Origin: Lingula anatina
Lineage: Eukaryota > Brachiopoda > Lingulata > Lingulida > Lingulidae
DNA length: 64,000 nucleotides
Direction of reading: 5' to 3'
Assembly: GCF_001039355.2 (NCBI RefSeq)
Contig: NW_019776025.1
Location: forward strand, 62,001 to 126,000
In this document: in pieces, positions 1 through 13,400 of the stretch
Numbering within the stretch: position 1 is the first letter of the stretch
Layout: every line of letters starts with the position of its first letter
The notes under the pieces: model-generated
The model's input: only the letters and a program-made list of their open reading frames with translations
Told to the model about the DNA's origin: nothing
Databases searched by the model: none
Translations under genes and position numbers: made by a program

Positions 1-185
1 GAGCAAATTCATATGAAGGTAAAATAACTGAAAATAAAAGTTTGATTAATATTGATTATGGCATCAAACTGTTCAAAAGTAATAAATAGGTAGTTTTTCC
101 CCACAAATTATAAACGTGAAAAATATTTTTTGTCAAATTTCAAGAAGGTACATTTTCCTGATCTTTTTTTTTCTCTCTCTCACAG

Positions 186-1302
186 ACTGGAACTCTGCCC
201 TGGTGTACATCATAGAAGGTCAGACAGACGAACATCTGGATATGCTGGAGGGAGGAGTTATAAGGCAACTTTTAGATGAGAAATGGAAGACCTTTGGCAG
301 GGTGAGGAAAAGGATGAAAAGGAAATTTATGAAAATCTCCTTCTCTCTCTGTCTCTCTCTGTCTCTCTCTTTCTCTCTCTCTCTCTGTGTGTGTGTGTGT
401 GCGGAAGAGGGTTCTCTGCAAGCTTCACAATATTTCATATAAACAAGTACAGTGAATACAGATTTAAGCATTGAATGTTGCTGCAGTCGTTATCATGAAA
501 GTGATTTATCAAGAACCAAGTGCCAAGGATTTTAAATCAAAATGATTAATCATAACTTTAATGAGATATCTTAACAGTCATTACATCCTACGTCTTAAAG
601 GTGATCACAGAAAAAAAAAGTTTGCTAAAGTTCGCTTAAATTAAAACATATTTTGAATATACTACTTTTTTTCATTACCAGAGAATATTCCTTGAGCGTC
701 TCCTGTTAGCACTTGGCCATGTGATAATCATGAGTGCAGCTGTTTACCTGAGGCCAAATGGACAGAATCTACTTGGGTCCACAGACTGGGACTATGTAAG
801 TTGTTTGCCAAAAAAGATACTTAGTCTATATAATTCTGTAGTTAGGAAAAGATTTGAAATTATCTTTCCATTAGATTGTTGAATTTGGTTTAACAGTGAT
901 TTAGAATTGTTTGTTTGATCTCAGCAGAGTCAGTTCAAATTACCTAGTTGGATAGTTTCATTGACTGTGAATGCACCCATATGAGAAAAAAACAGATGCC
1001 AAAAGCACAGTTATTGTTTCTAAATTACAAAAATTTAAAAAAAATTCTTTCAGCTATGTGCAATAAAATAAATTCTGATCAAATAAATATAATATGTACA
1101 TGATGTTTTATAATGTTTTTTCTATATGCTTCAAGCCTCTTTTATTTTTACCTTTTCAGGTGCGCTACGCATTAGAGATATTTACCTGTATAAACTGCCT
1201 AGTCACAGTTGTCTTGTCACTTTCTGAGATTCCAAAGCAGGGAATTCTGGGGTTTTTGAAGAGCATGGTAAGTGCTGTGGCCTGCACATGCTTGTAAGCT
1301 TG

Positions 1303-1334
<32 letters not shown>

Positions 1335-4300
1335 CACATGCCCTCTAATCAAAAATTCTTAATTTATGCTTGTGACTCCCATATTCACAAGCGCACATGT
1401 GCAGAAGCTTGGACTCACTTGCATTTTTAGCCTTGAATGTATATGCTTACTTGAATTTGGATAAATATGTCTGTTTTTCTTTTTTTTTTCAACTGTTAAT
1501 TCTGTAGGTGTAAAAAAATGTTAAATTTCCAAATTTTATGTTTGAAAAGGAAGACAAATTTTGGTGTAGCTTTTATTTTAATTTTTTCATCTCATTTCTG
1601 TACTCAGCTAGGAAACCATCTGCTAGCCTGGGACAATGCACCATCTTTATCTTATGGACAAACGCTGACTCTGTATAATTATTTTCAGAAAAACTCTCCT
1701 GCCCGGGCCATATTTACCTTGTCCAGTCTGTTGATATTACTCTGTATTCCTTTCCGCCTCATCAATCAGAAGTGGAGTCAAGATGCTGAGACGACACTAT
1801 TGATTATAGCTGTGCCTGGAACCTGGGCTGTGTTCTTGTTCTTTGCCAGGTATTGTGATATTTTTTTTACAAAAAAAGCCAGTGGAAAAGCTCATAGTTC
1901 TTTCAAATATTTCATTATGGGTAGAATTTGTTTGCATTTTGGATGTATAATAAATAAGTAAATTTTAAGTGTTTTGTATTGATATTTTGCCCAGGATAAT
2001 TAATATTGATTATTGATTAATATCATATTAAATCATTTGATAGAAATAACTATTTATTGTTAAATAACATAATGAGTTAATAAATCCAAATTAGGTAAAT
2101 GGCATCATATTTGAGTTCAATGTTTACTATATTATATGGAACATCTTATATTGAAAATGTGTTATGGGAACACAGCATGCACAACCCGGCACATTCAGTT
2201 GCCCAACTAACGCAATGTTGAACTGGTGCTAGGTAGCTGTGCATGCAATAGAGAATTCTATAGGCATGCATTGTATGCATGGTTTTCACACAGGCAACTG
2301 AAACATATGATAAACTTAGAAAAAAAAAAAAAACTATTCACTGAACAATTGTCTGGTAAGATTTTAGGCTTACAAGAGATGACAGCAGCCTGTTACATTG
2401 CATGTGTTTGAATACATCTAATGTGATAAAATGTTTTGTATTTTTTTTCAATTCCCCATATCTTATATGTTGTTTTGTCTTGTCTGTTACCCAAAGTATC
2501 ATCCATCCACTGCTTTTGTTTGCTGTTGTAAAGTGAAAAGTAAACAACTCATTTATTTACTTGACAAAATGATACTTTGAATGTAAGAGTATTTCAAAAA
2601 ACATAATTCATTGACAAGTGAGAATTTAGAATGTAGATATAACAAACATAAGCCAGAAGTCATTAATTTAAAATTACTTTTGATCAAATAATTCAGTAAA
2701 TTCTTAGCTATTACCAGTGAATGTTTTGACCATTCAGCATTTCCAAAATATAGCCATGATGCAAAATCTACTAAACAATAGAACTGGACCATTTAATTGG
2801 TCTGGAATCTTCATTTCTGAAAGTGCTTCAAATGCACACCAATAAATATAAAATGGATATTAATATATTGATTAAATTCAAATTAAAGAATACATTCATT
2901 TTATTTAGTATGATGGTGCTTCAGCTGCCATCTTCTGTCAGCCTCATTTTTATCTGGTGTGGACCAGCTCCTTCATTTTTCAAATCTCCATACACGACCC
3001 ACTTGTTGCATCTGAACTTCCATACGTGGTGTTTGATTGAAGTGCACTTCACCAATCACAGATCTGTTAACTTCAACAGATGGCTTTTTTCATGATAGCC
3101 AAATGTGCTGAAGTTTTTGATTGGCCAGGTTAACTTTTATCAAACATATGGTTGAAGGTCAGAGTCTGATAAACATGCAATATGGAGATTTTAAAAAATG
3201 ATGTAACTGGTACACATCAGATCCAAAACTTGGATATCTCCACTATGCTACAGTGTAATAAATCTGCTTAATGTGGTCTTTGTTGCTTCCCTAAAATGTT
3301 GTCTGCCCCATTTATTTCAGAGTCTCTGCTTGGTCAGGTCCGAATACAGTTATGATGTATCGCATGATCAAAGGGGACGTGTTACGATTTGGCATCATCT
3401 ATGCCATTTTTGTAATAACATTCTCCCCAGGTTGGTGTAAACAGACTTACTGTGGAGTGTGATTAATAACATCTCCCTGAGTGTCACTGTGTGACTAATT
3501 ACCCCTCCCTGAGTGCTACTGTTTGTGTCTACTGTTATATCTAACATGCCCTGCCTAATCGGTATGGCTATCCACTTATTATTCACCCTTTATTACAAAA
3601 CTTATTGGAGTGGAGACTCATACATAATCAGCATAGGTTGGCTGTTGCTGAGTCACCAACCCTCCATTATTTGATTTTACATATTTCTAAATAATTGCAA
3701 AAATATTCTGCATTTTAATCATCACTCTTTGACAAGGCTCTGACTGCATTTTATATAACATCACTAATCTTAGATATCCCTGCACAATTAACTATCTATC
3801 TGGTATTCTGGCATATATCCAGTTTAAATTTTGATATTGAACACAATTGCTCTATATTTTTTAACCAATTAACCTTTGCACCTCTTGAAGGGGATGCCAC
3901 CTAGGGAATACATGTAAATAGTCCAAAGGTTCAATAGTGCAAAGGTTCATTGAAAACATCTTCGGACCAATGAACCTTTTTAATAAAAAACTGATGAAAT
4001 GGTAAATTTTTTTCGGACCATTGAACATTTGGACTATTGAGACAGACCTGGCATGATGCCATTTTTATGGATATGCCTTTGTTTTTATTACTACTCTGTG
4101 TGTTCTTTTTTTTTCCACTAACACATCTTGTTTGCAGTTCTGTTTGCACTGGTTACTGCTCTGTTTTAGGGGTGTGCCACTGACTGGACCCTTTGTCACC
4201 ATGATCTATAAGATGATCAAAGGAGATCTCATTAGATTTTTCATTATTTATGCCATTTTTCTTTTCACTTCATCTCAAGGTGAGAGATTCAGTTTTGCAA

Positions 4301-6115
4301 TTTACAATTTCTTAAAAAAATTCTGACATGAAGGTTATTTTCTTTTTGGAGTATTGATTTCACTTGTGGAGTAACTGTTACAGTAGTAGTAGTTTAATTA
4401 TTGAAATTGCTCTAACTTAAAGTGGATAAGATAATTTTTTTGACGTTAAGCAGTTCACTTGGCACAAATGTTGAGTATCTGTACAAGCACATGCACACAT
4501 GCAGGCATGCACATTCCTTCTCATTGTTGTAATTGTAAACACACTCATGTATATGTGTACAGTACACACAGGCACACTTGTAATTTTAATCAGACTAAAA
4601 TGCCAATTGCCTTTCCAACAGTTTCGGTCTTAATCTTTTTATTTAGTGCTTCTGCCTTATGCAGATGATATAGTAGAGGGGATTGTAATATTTTAATTCA
4701 TTTCAGGTTAAGCATAGAATGCTTTAATATATTCAATTTATATTTTCCTAATAATATAAGATTTTCATTTCATAACTGGTATTGGTTTAGATGAGTAATG
4801 ATTTTGTCATATTTTGACTTTAGGAGCATTATTAGGAGCATGAATATTTAATATCTGGGTATTTTATGTCATTTATCAATTATATTTTTTAGCATTCTAT
4901 TTCCTGTTTAAAGACATCGATGATAAAAGTATCAACACATTTTACACGCCACACGGCACTGTGATGTCACTGGTTCACATGACCTTTGGAGATTTTGAGG
5001 TATGTTGGAGAGAAAAAGAGGGTAATTCAGAACCCCCAAAAATTATTTAAAGATAAGTATTTACTCAACAGTGTTGGATATGATAGGGTATACATATACT
5101 TTGGTGTTTACGTAGAAATTATTGAAATTTGCAAGGAAATTTTGTTCATTGCTGTATTAAAATAGAGATTGTAAAAGATGTTTAGATGATTCTCAGGCAT
5201 GATGTTTGTAGACTTTGAGCAGGATTCAAACTGTTTTTCTGTCTTAATAATATTACATTGTATTTTTATTCTAAAGCAATCGTTTTTTAATCAGTTATTT
5301 ATAGATGTTCACATAAAAGTCAATCTCCCACCTGCTAATTAATATTCAATTAAGGGACTTGTTCATAAATTCTGAATTTGACTCTCACTTTCTTTCCAGT
5401 ACTCAGAATTTAATGATTCTCACCACAACATCCTGACCAAGGCTGTGTTTTCTGTGTTCATGTTGTTGGTTCCCATCCTTCTTCTCAATATGTTGATAGC
5501 AATGATGGGGAACACATACCAGCAGGTCATTTCCAAGTCTGAGAAGGAGTGGAGAAGACAGGTAGGGTGCCTCTTGCAAAGTGCTGCCCCCTTGCATTTA
5601 TTTTCTTCATACAAGCACAAACATTCTTGGGTTTATTAACCCCAATTCTTTTGTGACAAAAGTCAGAAACCATGTTAACCTGCCCAGCCATGTTCATGTG
5701 TCTATGCATTAGAAATTATATAATTTCAGTCCATTAGAGGGAGGAAGTTGAATTGATTGTCCTATCAACAGGGATGTGCATGGGCACTTTGGAATTTTTG
5801 TGCCATTTGGGATTGGGCTGCCCAAGGGGGGTAGATGATTTTTAACTACTCCATGAAAATATCTAAAACAGATTTTAGTATCTGTTTGAAATATTTCAGT
5901 GGGCACAGCTGGTAGTAGTTCTGGAGAGAGCCTACTCCAGTAAGAAGTTGAGGCTGCTCCAGCAGAAGTATGCCACCAATCTCTCGGCCCCGCCCAAGGG
6001 TTACGCCCCTCTCCATAAGGACGAGGAACACAGGGGGGTGGTGGTGATCAAATTGGGGACCAAGACAAAGGCTAAGCAGAGAAAGGAGGCAATAACAAAC
6101 TGGAAGGTTAGATCA

Positions 6116-6169
<54 letters not shown>

Positions 6170-6816
6170 CCTTCTGAATAGTGCAGCACTTGTAACTGAG
6201 CACACATTTTGTATCTTCTTTATGGAAGTTCTGGTTTCAGTTGATCCATTCCAGTTCACATGCGGACAAGTTTTTTATCTGTTTTATCTTGTCAGGCTAT
6301 GACATATAATAATGTTGCTCATTTTCACTTCAGAAATTATTCAGCAAAGTGAAAAAGGCAGTGAGGGCCCACAAACTGGAAGGCAAAACAGGGCCTGTTT
6401 TCCCTGACCTTGATGGTTCGGGTATCTTCAATGATTCAAATAACACAGCCCAGGCATCTTGGAAGTCACCAGCACACTCTATCAGGTCTAATAAGGGTAT
6501 GAGTGAGGCGATCAAACAGCTGGCTTGGGAGAAGGACATTGACCTGACCCGGGGTTACACATTTATGAGGTCAGAGGAAGAAGGTCAAGGTCAGCAGAGG
6601 TCAAGTAAAGGTCATCATACAACAGATAGGGCTCCTCTCTTACAAAATACTGATGAAGCTAAAGAGGACGACCAATCTGGACTGAGTAATGCAGGAGTAG
6701 AGGATGCTTTGACTTCTCCTCTCACCACACCTAAAAGAAGGAAGAAAAAGAAGTCAGCACGGTCTGTGGCCAGTGCTAGCTTAGGGAAAGAGGGTGGAGC
6801 ACAAGAAAATAATTAG
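186..6816 (+). CDS. TRPV-family cation channel, Nanchung/Inactive/OSM-9 type (5' end outside window)
   Basis: Subunit of a plasma-membrane non-selective cation channel; invertebrate relatives act in mechanosensation, hearing and chemosensation in ciliated sensory neurons. Exons as read: 186-301, 682-795, 1160-1267, 1608-1849, one of 3321-3430 or 4170-4279, 4893-4999, 5400-5561, 5900-6106, 6334-6816. All have AG/GT borders and consistent phases, giving 548 residues to the stop. The first exon holds the [10 protein letters not shown] segment before S1. S1 is in 682-795, S2 in 1160-1267, S3 and S4 in 1608-1849. The S4-S5 linker and S5 are in the alternative exons. The pore (HMTFGDFE) spans the junction of 4893-4999 and 5400-5561. 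S6 contains [16 protein letters not shown], followed by a TRP-box-like EKEWRRQWAQ. The tail ends with a polybasic RRKKKKS run. The ankyrin repeats should lie upstream of the window. Family is sure; Nanchung versus Inactive is not decided. Confidence 0.93.
335..401. repeat. (CT)n and (GT)n microsatellite in TRPV intron
   Basis: Tandem CTCTCTGT-type repeats passing into GT repeats, 34 bases after the donor of the first exon in the window. Confidence 0.9.
1302..1338. repeat. (CA)n microsatellite in TRPV intron
   Basis: CA dinucleotide repeats interrupted once by CG. Confidence 0.95.
2951..3231. repeat. Degenerate foldback / inverted-repeat element in TRPV intron
   Basis: The left part (TGTGGACCAG..TTCATTTTT..AAATCTCCAT) is matched in inverted orientation by the right part around 3174-3231. 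Matching blocks are interrupted by small gaps. This looks like an old MITE-type element with long inverted repeats, sitting just upstream of exon 5a. No target-site duplication was recognised. Confidence 0.55.
3321..3430 (+). other. Alternative exon 5a of the TRPV gene (S4-S5 linker and S5)
   Basis: A 110-base open exon with acceptor tttatttcag and donor gttggt. In phase it encodes a variant of the linker/S5 segment ([18 protein letters not shown]). It matches exon 5b at 20 of 37 residues, counting the shared split-codon Arg, and has identical length and phases at both ends. It departs from the usual TRPV pattern at the start (VSAWSGPN rather than GVPLTGPF) and end (FSP rather than SSQ). Several conserved codons differ only at synonymous positions from 5b, which argues for selection on the protein. 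Confidence 0.8.
3917..4038. repeat. Nested inverted repeats between the alternative exons
   Basis: An outer pair, 3917-3935 and 4020-4038, is complementary at 18 of 19 positions. An inner pair around 3942-3952 (AAGGTTCATTG) and 3969-3979 (CAATGAACCTT) is a perfect 11-base hairpin. The left half also holds a tandem near-copy of its own repeat unit. It lies in the intron separating exons 5a and 5b. Confidence 0.75.
4170..4279 (+). other. Alternative exon 5b of the TRPV gene (canonical S4-S5 linker and S5)
   Basis: A 110-base exon with acceptor ctgttttag and donor gtgaga. It encodes [18 protein letters not shown] and then S5, the sequence expected in invertebrate TRPV channels. It shares boundaries and phase with exon 5a 740 bases upstream. 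The flanking exons end with AG (completed to Arg by either alternative) and begin with CA (completed to Ala by the shared final G). Confidence 0.9.
6117..6169. repeat. (ATT)n microsatellite in last TRPV intron
   Basis: About 17 uninterrupted ATT units, beginning 11 bases after the exon donor at 6106. Confidence 0.95.
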
Positions 6817-7440
6817 CTCTGTCTTTTTCCAATTAAGGCTTATTATCAAGTGGTTTGCATATTGCAACTGTGTAAATATGTAGAATACTCACTACTACAT
6901 TGCCAAAATCCAACAGTAAAAAACCACAAAGTTTTTTTTGTACATGTACTAATTAATTGTATGTACATATTTTTTGTAGTAAAAAGGTATATTTTTATGT
7001 ACAAGTACTGTTTAAAAAACATAAAATAGTACTTTTTAGGATAACCTTTTAAGAGTTGGTATATACTATTATATTATATGAGAGTTTTTTAGAAATGTCT
7101 TTATGCTATGAATGATATATGTTTGGAAGAATGAAATGGGTGCCACTTGCTTAAAAGTGACATAAGAGTAACATTTTTGTACATAACTAAAAAATATGAT
7201 ATTATAATAATTTTTATTTTAGTCACCTGATTTCATCAGGACTAACTGTGATGTTTTAGATAATCTGTGAAAGTTTCCATACTACAGAAATATTTTATAA
7301 AGAAATCATGAACCAAAACTGTTGATTCACCAATTGTAGTAAGCTGTTCAACACTTTTCTCATGGAGAATTAGGAGAAAAAAATTCAAAAATTGAAGATT
7401 TTGTGATATGATTTAGCTACAGAGAAATAAATTAAAAAAT
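6817..7440 (+). other. Probable 3' UTR of the TRPV gene
   Basis: AT-rich sequence after the stop codon. The first clear canonical AATAAA that I see is near 7425, which would give a 3' UTR of about 0.6 kb. A further AATAAA lies near 8953. The true cleavage site is not known. Confidence 0.4.
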
Positions 7441-10400
7441 TGTCAGTAATAAAATGAGAGTGAAAATATTCTTTAATAAGTTATCATTGTGATGTGAAAG
7501 TGACAAACTCTGTGAGCCCTTTGGTTCATTCTTAGTGCAAATAGAACTGTGTAAACTGTGCCTAAGAGATATCTGTCAGACTTATTTTTTGATACAATTC
7601 TTTCTTTATACAGATTTAGTTGTAAAATGTTTGCATAATTACTTTAAGAAATGGACCAAAATCAAATGTAAAAGTAATGTATCAAGAACATAAACATTAA
7701 GTGAGTACATAAATCAGTATTAGGAAATGCTGGTCAGAATTTTTTGTCTTTCAGAATTTTAGATCTCACATATTTAATGTTCGCTTTTGCATACTCTTTT
7801 ATTTTATACATATATTTATTCATTTAGAAGTGAGTAGTATGTACTGGACCAGAGTATTATCTCTTTTGTGATAAAAATGTCATTATACCGTCCATTTATC
7901 AATGACTGAATGAAGGCTTAAGGAAGAAAGAAAAGAGTTTCGTGTAGAAACCAGACACTCAAGCGAAATTTAAATCATATATTAAGTTTTTCATAAAAGA
8001 AAAACAAGGGTATTACTCAGCAGAATTGTTTGTTAAATCTTTGTTGAGATAGGATAAATATAGGAGGCAGAAATTTTAAGCCGCAGCTTAAATCTTGGCA
8101 AACCTGAGATATATTAGACTTTTGTTATTTTATGTACTTGTTAAAACTTCGATCAGTTCTTAAACCAGGAAATAAGTTCTTACAGTAGTCATATCATATT
8201 TATGTCATTTATTGTTTAAGCTTGTATGAGTGTGTGAAAGTTACATACACCAATTTAACATGATGGCACATGCGGTCAGTGTAAAATAATTCAAATGTAT
8301 GCTTTCTTTCCATTTTACCACTGTAAAGGAACTGCTGTCATCCTGCCTCTTTTAGATTGAGGTTGTTAAATACGCACATTTGTCTTCTGGAAAACCAGCA
8401 TCATCTCTCTTATTGTGTAAGATACCAGCAGTGTCCGGATGCTATAGAACATGTACCTTGTATATATATATCTGATTGCAACTCATTATATTTCAAATTA
8501 TTTAAAATTCCCAACTTTTTTTTTTTTTTTTTTTTTTTACAAACACTCTTATAGTTATAAATTAAGGCCTTTCATTCATATCCATATTCCTACCCCTGCT
8601 TTGGATTTTTTTCTTAGTTGTAGAAGTATTATGAAGAAACGGGATATGGTTTGTAGCACGTGCTCATTGTATTTCCCGCTACCCATCTACTCGTGTAACA
8701 CACATTTGAATAGGCTACAGTCATACAGTCATCATAATGCTTAACTCATTCTGGTATAAGGGCCTTATATTAACTGTTTTTCATATATTAAAACTTTTAT
8801 AGTGCAGCAAATTATGCGCTAAGGGCGTGGGTTGCCAACGTTGTCTTGACCTAGATTTTGGCTTTGTTTTGCAGTAATGATAAAATGATATATACTTATC
8901 AGACAAAATCATTGCCATTGTCTAATGGTGCCCTAATCCATTGTAGAAATCTGAATAAACATGATGTATATTTAATACGAGTTTTGTTGCTTTATGGAGG
9001 TTTTATCTCAAAATTAGTAGGAGATCAATTTTGACAAATTGTTTCAGATAAGGCATTTATTTTGAAACGGATTTGATCGAAGTCTCAAGCCAAACACAAA
9101 GCGAAATATCTGAAATATGTGCTCAGTAAAGTTGAGATGCCTTTATCCCTCTCTCTCTCTCTAACTCTCTCACTCATCCGAAGCAAGCATTTGAGTAGTC
9201 CATTTGTGTACGTAAATGGAAATATGCACAGAGCTAGATATGATCGATACAACGTAAAATTGATAGTAACGTGATTAAGGCCGCAGATGAAGGTAATTTA
9301 CTCTGCAGAGAAGCAAGTATCTTTACGCGTTATGTTCTCTCTCTGATTTATCAGGTCATTACCATAAAAGCGACCGTGGAAAAAAAAAGCAATTCCATAC
9401 AAAATCGACATAAGAACCACTTTGCAGTAGATTGAACTAATAGCTTTTTTGCATTCTTCATTGCGTACCGCCGTCGTGAACGCTCTGTTGATTTCGTTGG
9501 CAAGACTTTCAGTATCATTAACCGTGTTTTCTCAGTTCTGTTAATAGCTCCAGTGAACTGATTTTTTTGTATGGATTTTACAGTTCGATGCCCTGTAGTA
9601 TTTTCAGAAGTTGTATTTGGTTGTTTCCTATATCGATTCATGTTTTGTGTCAATACAGATAGCTGCTGCACCACTGTATGTCTTGTTCTACAACAGTTAC
9701 CTTTTTTAATCCGGACACTTTTAAGGCATTGGGTGTATTTGGTTAAGATTAATACTTTTAATTTCTTATCATTTGTTTAATTTGTTTCTTAAATCAAAGA
9801 CTTTGGCATGCGCAACGAATAGGTGGGATTTCCACTTGTTTCCAGCGATGCACGGCTTAATCTTGCATCGTAGAATACGTTATACTCACTGGCTGAACCT
9901 TCAGGAAAACAGGTATTTTGTTTGCCATTCCCTGACCCCTATCCCGTAGCGAAAGTATTACCGTAAATATGATGCAATTTGTAGCCTTCATCACTGTTTA
10001 TCTAAATCTCGGAGAGATCAGTCATTATTTTTCTTTTTCTTCATGTTGGACGGATTCAGAGTCGCTCATTATAAAGAAGGGAAACGGAGGAGAGGACTCT
10101 CTTGTATCCATCCGCGTGATGGGAATTTCAATTTCCCAACTGTACGAGTTAAGTGGCTTTTTCTGTTACGCAACAAATCTCATTTGTTTAAAGGAACATT
10201 TGCTGAGCTATTAAATAGCTTTTAGTTGGCTATTATATGGACGCAATGCAAACTTAATTAAATAAGACACACAAAAAGACGCAAGACTGTCAACGTAGAG
10301 CTACCGACTGTATGGATTACATGTAGCTGCAATATTGTCACACAACTTTATAAAATTAAATAAAATAAAATGAAATGAAATGAAATAAATAATTTTTCAT

Positions 10401-13400
10401 ATCAACAAAACATTATAAAAATATCAATTTAAAATGCAGAAAATCAGCTCTTTTTATCTTTGGGTCTTTGTTTCATTCATTCTTGCTACTAATTCTATTC
10501 AGATTTCAAAACACAAGGTCTTTTAGTATTTTATCAGTAGTGATTGAGGCACACACCCTGTCTGTTGTCTGTCTATACCGGTATCTCCCTTATTTCATAT
10601 TTGCTTAAAAATTTGAAATGGGCATGGTAGTTTCTTAATAATCACATTTGCACCAAATTGGGTATCATACATGTATCAGTATGTATAAACTCAGGAACAG
10701 GGTACCTTGCACCCAACCCGAGTTTCATAAGGGATTTGCAATTAACTCATACCGCTTCCAGTACGCAGATAGTGAGCATCCAGTGTACTCTGAAAAGACA
10801 GTATGCACCCGGAGAACTGAGAATAACCTACACATATAGATAAACTAGTGTATACATTATGTCTGATTGTTTTCACAGTTGTTTTTCCTTACGCCCTCGC
10901 TTTATTAATACCTTTATACACAATATATCATGCTCCGTTTTCTTGCAACATCCAGCAGCAGGACACTGTATGTATGATTCACGTGAAGGTCTATGCTCTT
11001 TCCTCGAAAGAGTTGCTGAAATTAAAGCTCGTTATTTTTGTTGAATCTGATGTGTCGCAACATCTTTTATACCCCTAAACCCTCATATCACCACTACTAT
11101 CAATTAACCACACTTACAAAAGCCGTTTTTAATGTCATATCAAGAAGTAGACGCTTTGTCAGCAATCCTCGTACTTCATTCCTCTAATATTGATTTAAAT
11201 GGATAACAACTGTTCATTTTGGCCAAAAAATGGATTTTCCTGGGGAAAACGACAATTTTTCCATACTTATTTTAATGGTTAATGAATCTGTACCCACATT
11301 TAAAGTCATTCCACGTTTTTGTTCTAAAAAGTTTTTATGTAATAATCTCTACAGCGGTCAATTGTTCCACAGGGTAGTAGCCATCTATGGAGGACACGTG
11401 GTCCAATGGCGAGCACAGGTTCCATAAAAATTGCTATAACCGTCGTTTTGGTGGTAAAACAGAACTTATTATACTTCTGTGAGTTGTTTACAATGCATTT
11501 ATTGTGAAATATGGATCCCATACGAAGAGTTTCTATCCCTTTAAGCATTTTCTATTGAAACCGCTTCTAATTCAGCTTGAATTATGCTGTACTTATACCA
11601 CTCAATAACACTAGTGCCACACATACAAATCCTTCTTAGCACCAAATGCCCTCCATGCTCGAATACCGGGCATATCGTTTGAGACACCTACGTACCATTA
11701 ACTTGTGCTAATTTCCTGAACGATTTTCTAACTGAAAAGTTATTAATTAGAGCAAATGGAATCTCGTGACCTTATGGAATATTTTCAGAAAATAATTCCC
11801 CTCTGCAGTCATATAAATGTAATATCTTCTTTTGATCGTTTGTTCTACTTGTTTATCAAATGCACCGTAATATCCTTCTTTTATGAGTCAACAATCAAGT
11901 GCCTTACGTTAATTTGCTGACATTTCACCTCAATAAGTTGAACCGCCATTGGGATATATTCTGGAAATGTCGACTATTTTGTTGTTATCCACTAGCAGAT
12001 CTAAAAATGCCGTACTATTACGTCCCTGGGTCAAGTATCAAATGCTAAGCCTGATATTCATGTGTTGACATTTTATCTTAACAAGTTGCAGCAAATGGGT
12101 AAATTCTGGAAATGTCTGCCTTTTGGCACATATTCAACGTTTTATTATGGAATTTTGTAAGTTTGTTGAGTAAGCCGTTGAAAAGAAATGTAATGTCCGA
12201 TACCTGGGAATGCCATTTAGACGTTTTCTGGGCCAACTTTTGTTTAAAATCGCTATACAGTGGAAGGAGTCCCCACATAACATGCAAACAAACTTGTATT
12301 TTTAAGAGCCTCTTAAGCAAAAAAATAAGCAGTAAGCAGTAGGCTACATGAATTACTGGATGTGTAATTGAAAAAGGGCGGAAAACATCTAATAAGGCTC
12401 TTGAATTAATAAAAAAACATGTATTTGTGATGATTCTAATTTTCCTCTTAATACTTGCGCAATAAAATAGCAAGAGAAAATTCTGGCAAGAGAAGGAATT
12501 CTGGGTTTTGGTGAATACTGGCCACAGGCATCTAAATGGACTCCGTATTTACCAAGCTCCAAAGGTTCTTGAAGATGTCAAGGTCATGGTCAAGGTCATG
12601 ATCTTCAGCTGGTTCTATGATACCAGAAAATAAGTAATGCCAGACTGTAAAACAACCTTTTCTTCGTGTCTATCTAGTATGAATAAAAGTTCTTAAAAAC
12701 GTGTACTTAAGAAGTTGTGGCAATATAAAGATTTATACTCAAAATGCGAAAATACCAACTAAAATAACCAAGTGCACGCAAGATAGGAAACACAAACTAG
12801 TAGTACAGGTATGATGAAACTACTTTGTCCGTTTAACTTTTTTTTCTGAAATTTTCTGAAATGTGTACTTGAGTTAAGATAACGACTTAACAAACGGACA
12901 CACCTGGTCATAATGTCGAGCGCCCGGCCCCCGGGGGCTTGATAAATTTAGATTGTTGGTAACTCAGAATGCCGTGTTGACGATTTAATTTTCATTATTT
13001 GGAAATGACCATACGTCAGGTGTTAGTTAACAAGTCGGTTTTCAGGTGGCTGGAAAGTAATTCCAGTGTTAGAAAAGCTGCAGGGCATGGGTCGGAGGTA
13101 AGTTATCAGAGTAACACCAGGTGAAGTGGTTCTGCTTTCTATTTGAGCGCAGCGTAAAGAAAAGAAACAATTTACTTAAGGCAAATTGTTTCCAACTGCT
13201 GATTGCCTGTGAATGGTAACGTGAGCCGGTGATTAATGAATGTATTAATGTTCGACGTACTTGGACAGTGTAGTCCTGAATTAACTGCAATTCGGTATTT
13301 CTTTGCTCCAACTAAGTACAAGCGAACTGATATTCAGTTTTTCTTTTAATTTTTTCACACGCAGATGTAAATGAAACGTTCGCTAAAGATGTTAAAATTG

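Noticed and set aside
1-25. Possible exon end at the window start (aag/gtaaaa)
   Set aside because: Weak donor and no recognisable TRPV sequence in the few codons available.
9351-9674. 107-residue basic open frame on the minus strand
   Set aside because: Low-complexity basic composition in AT-rich DNA without gene context.
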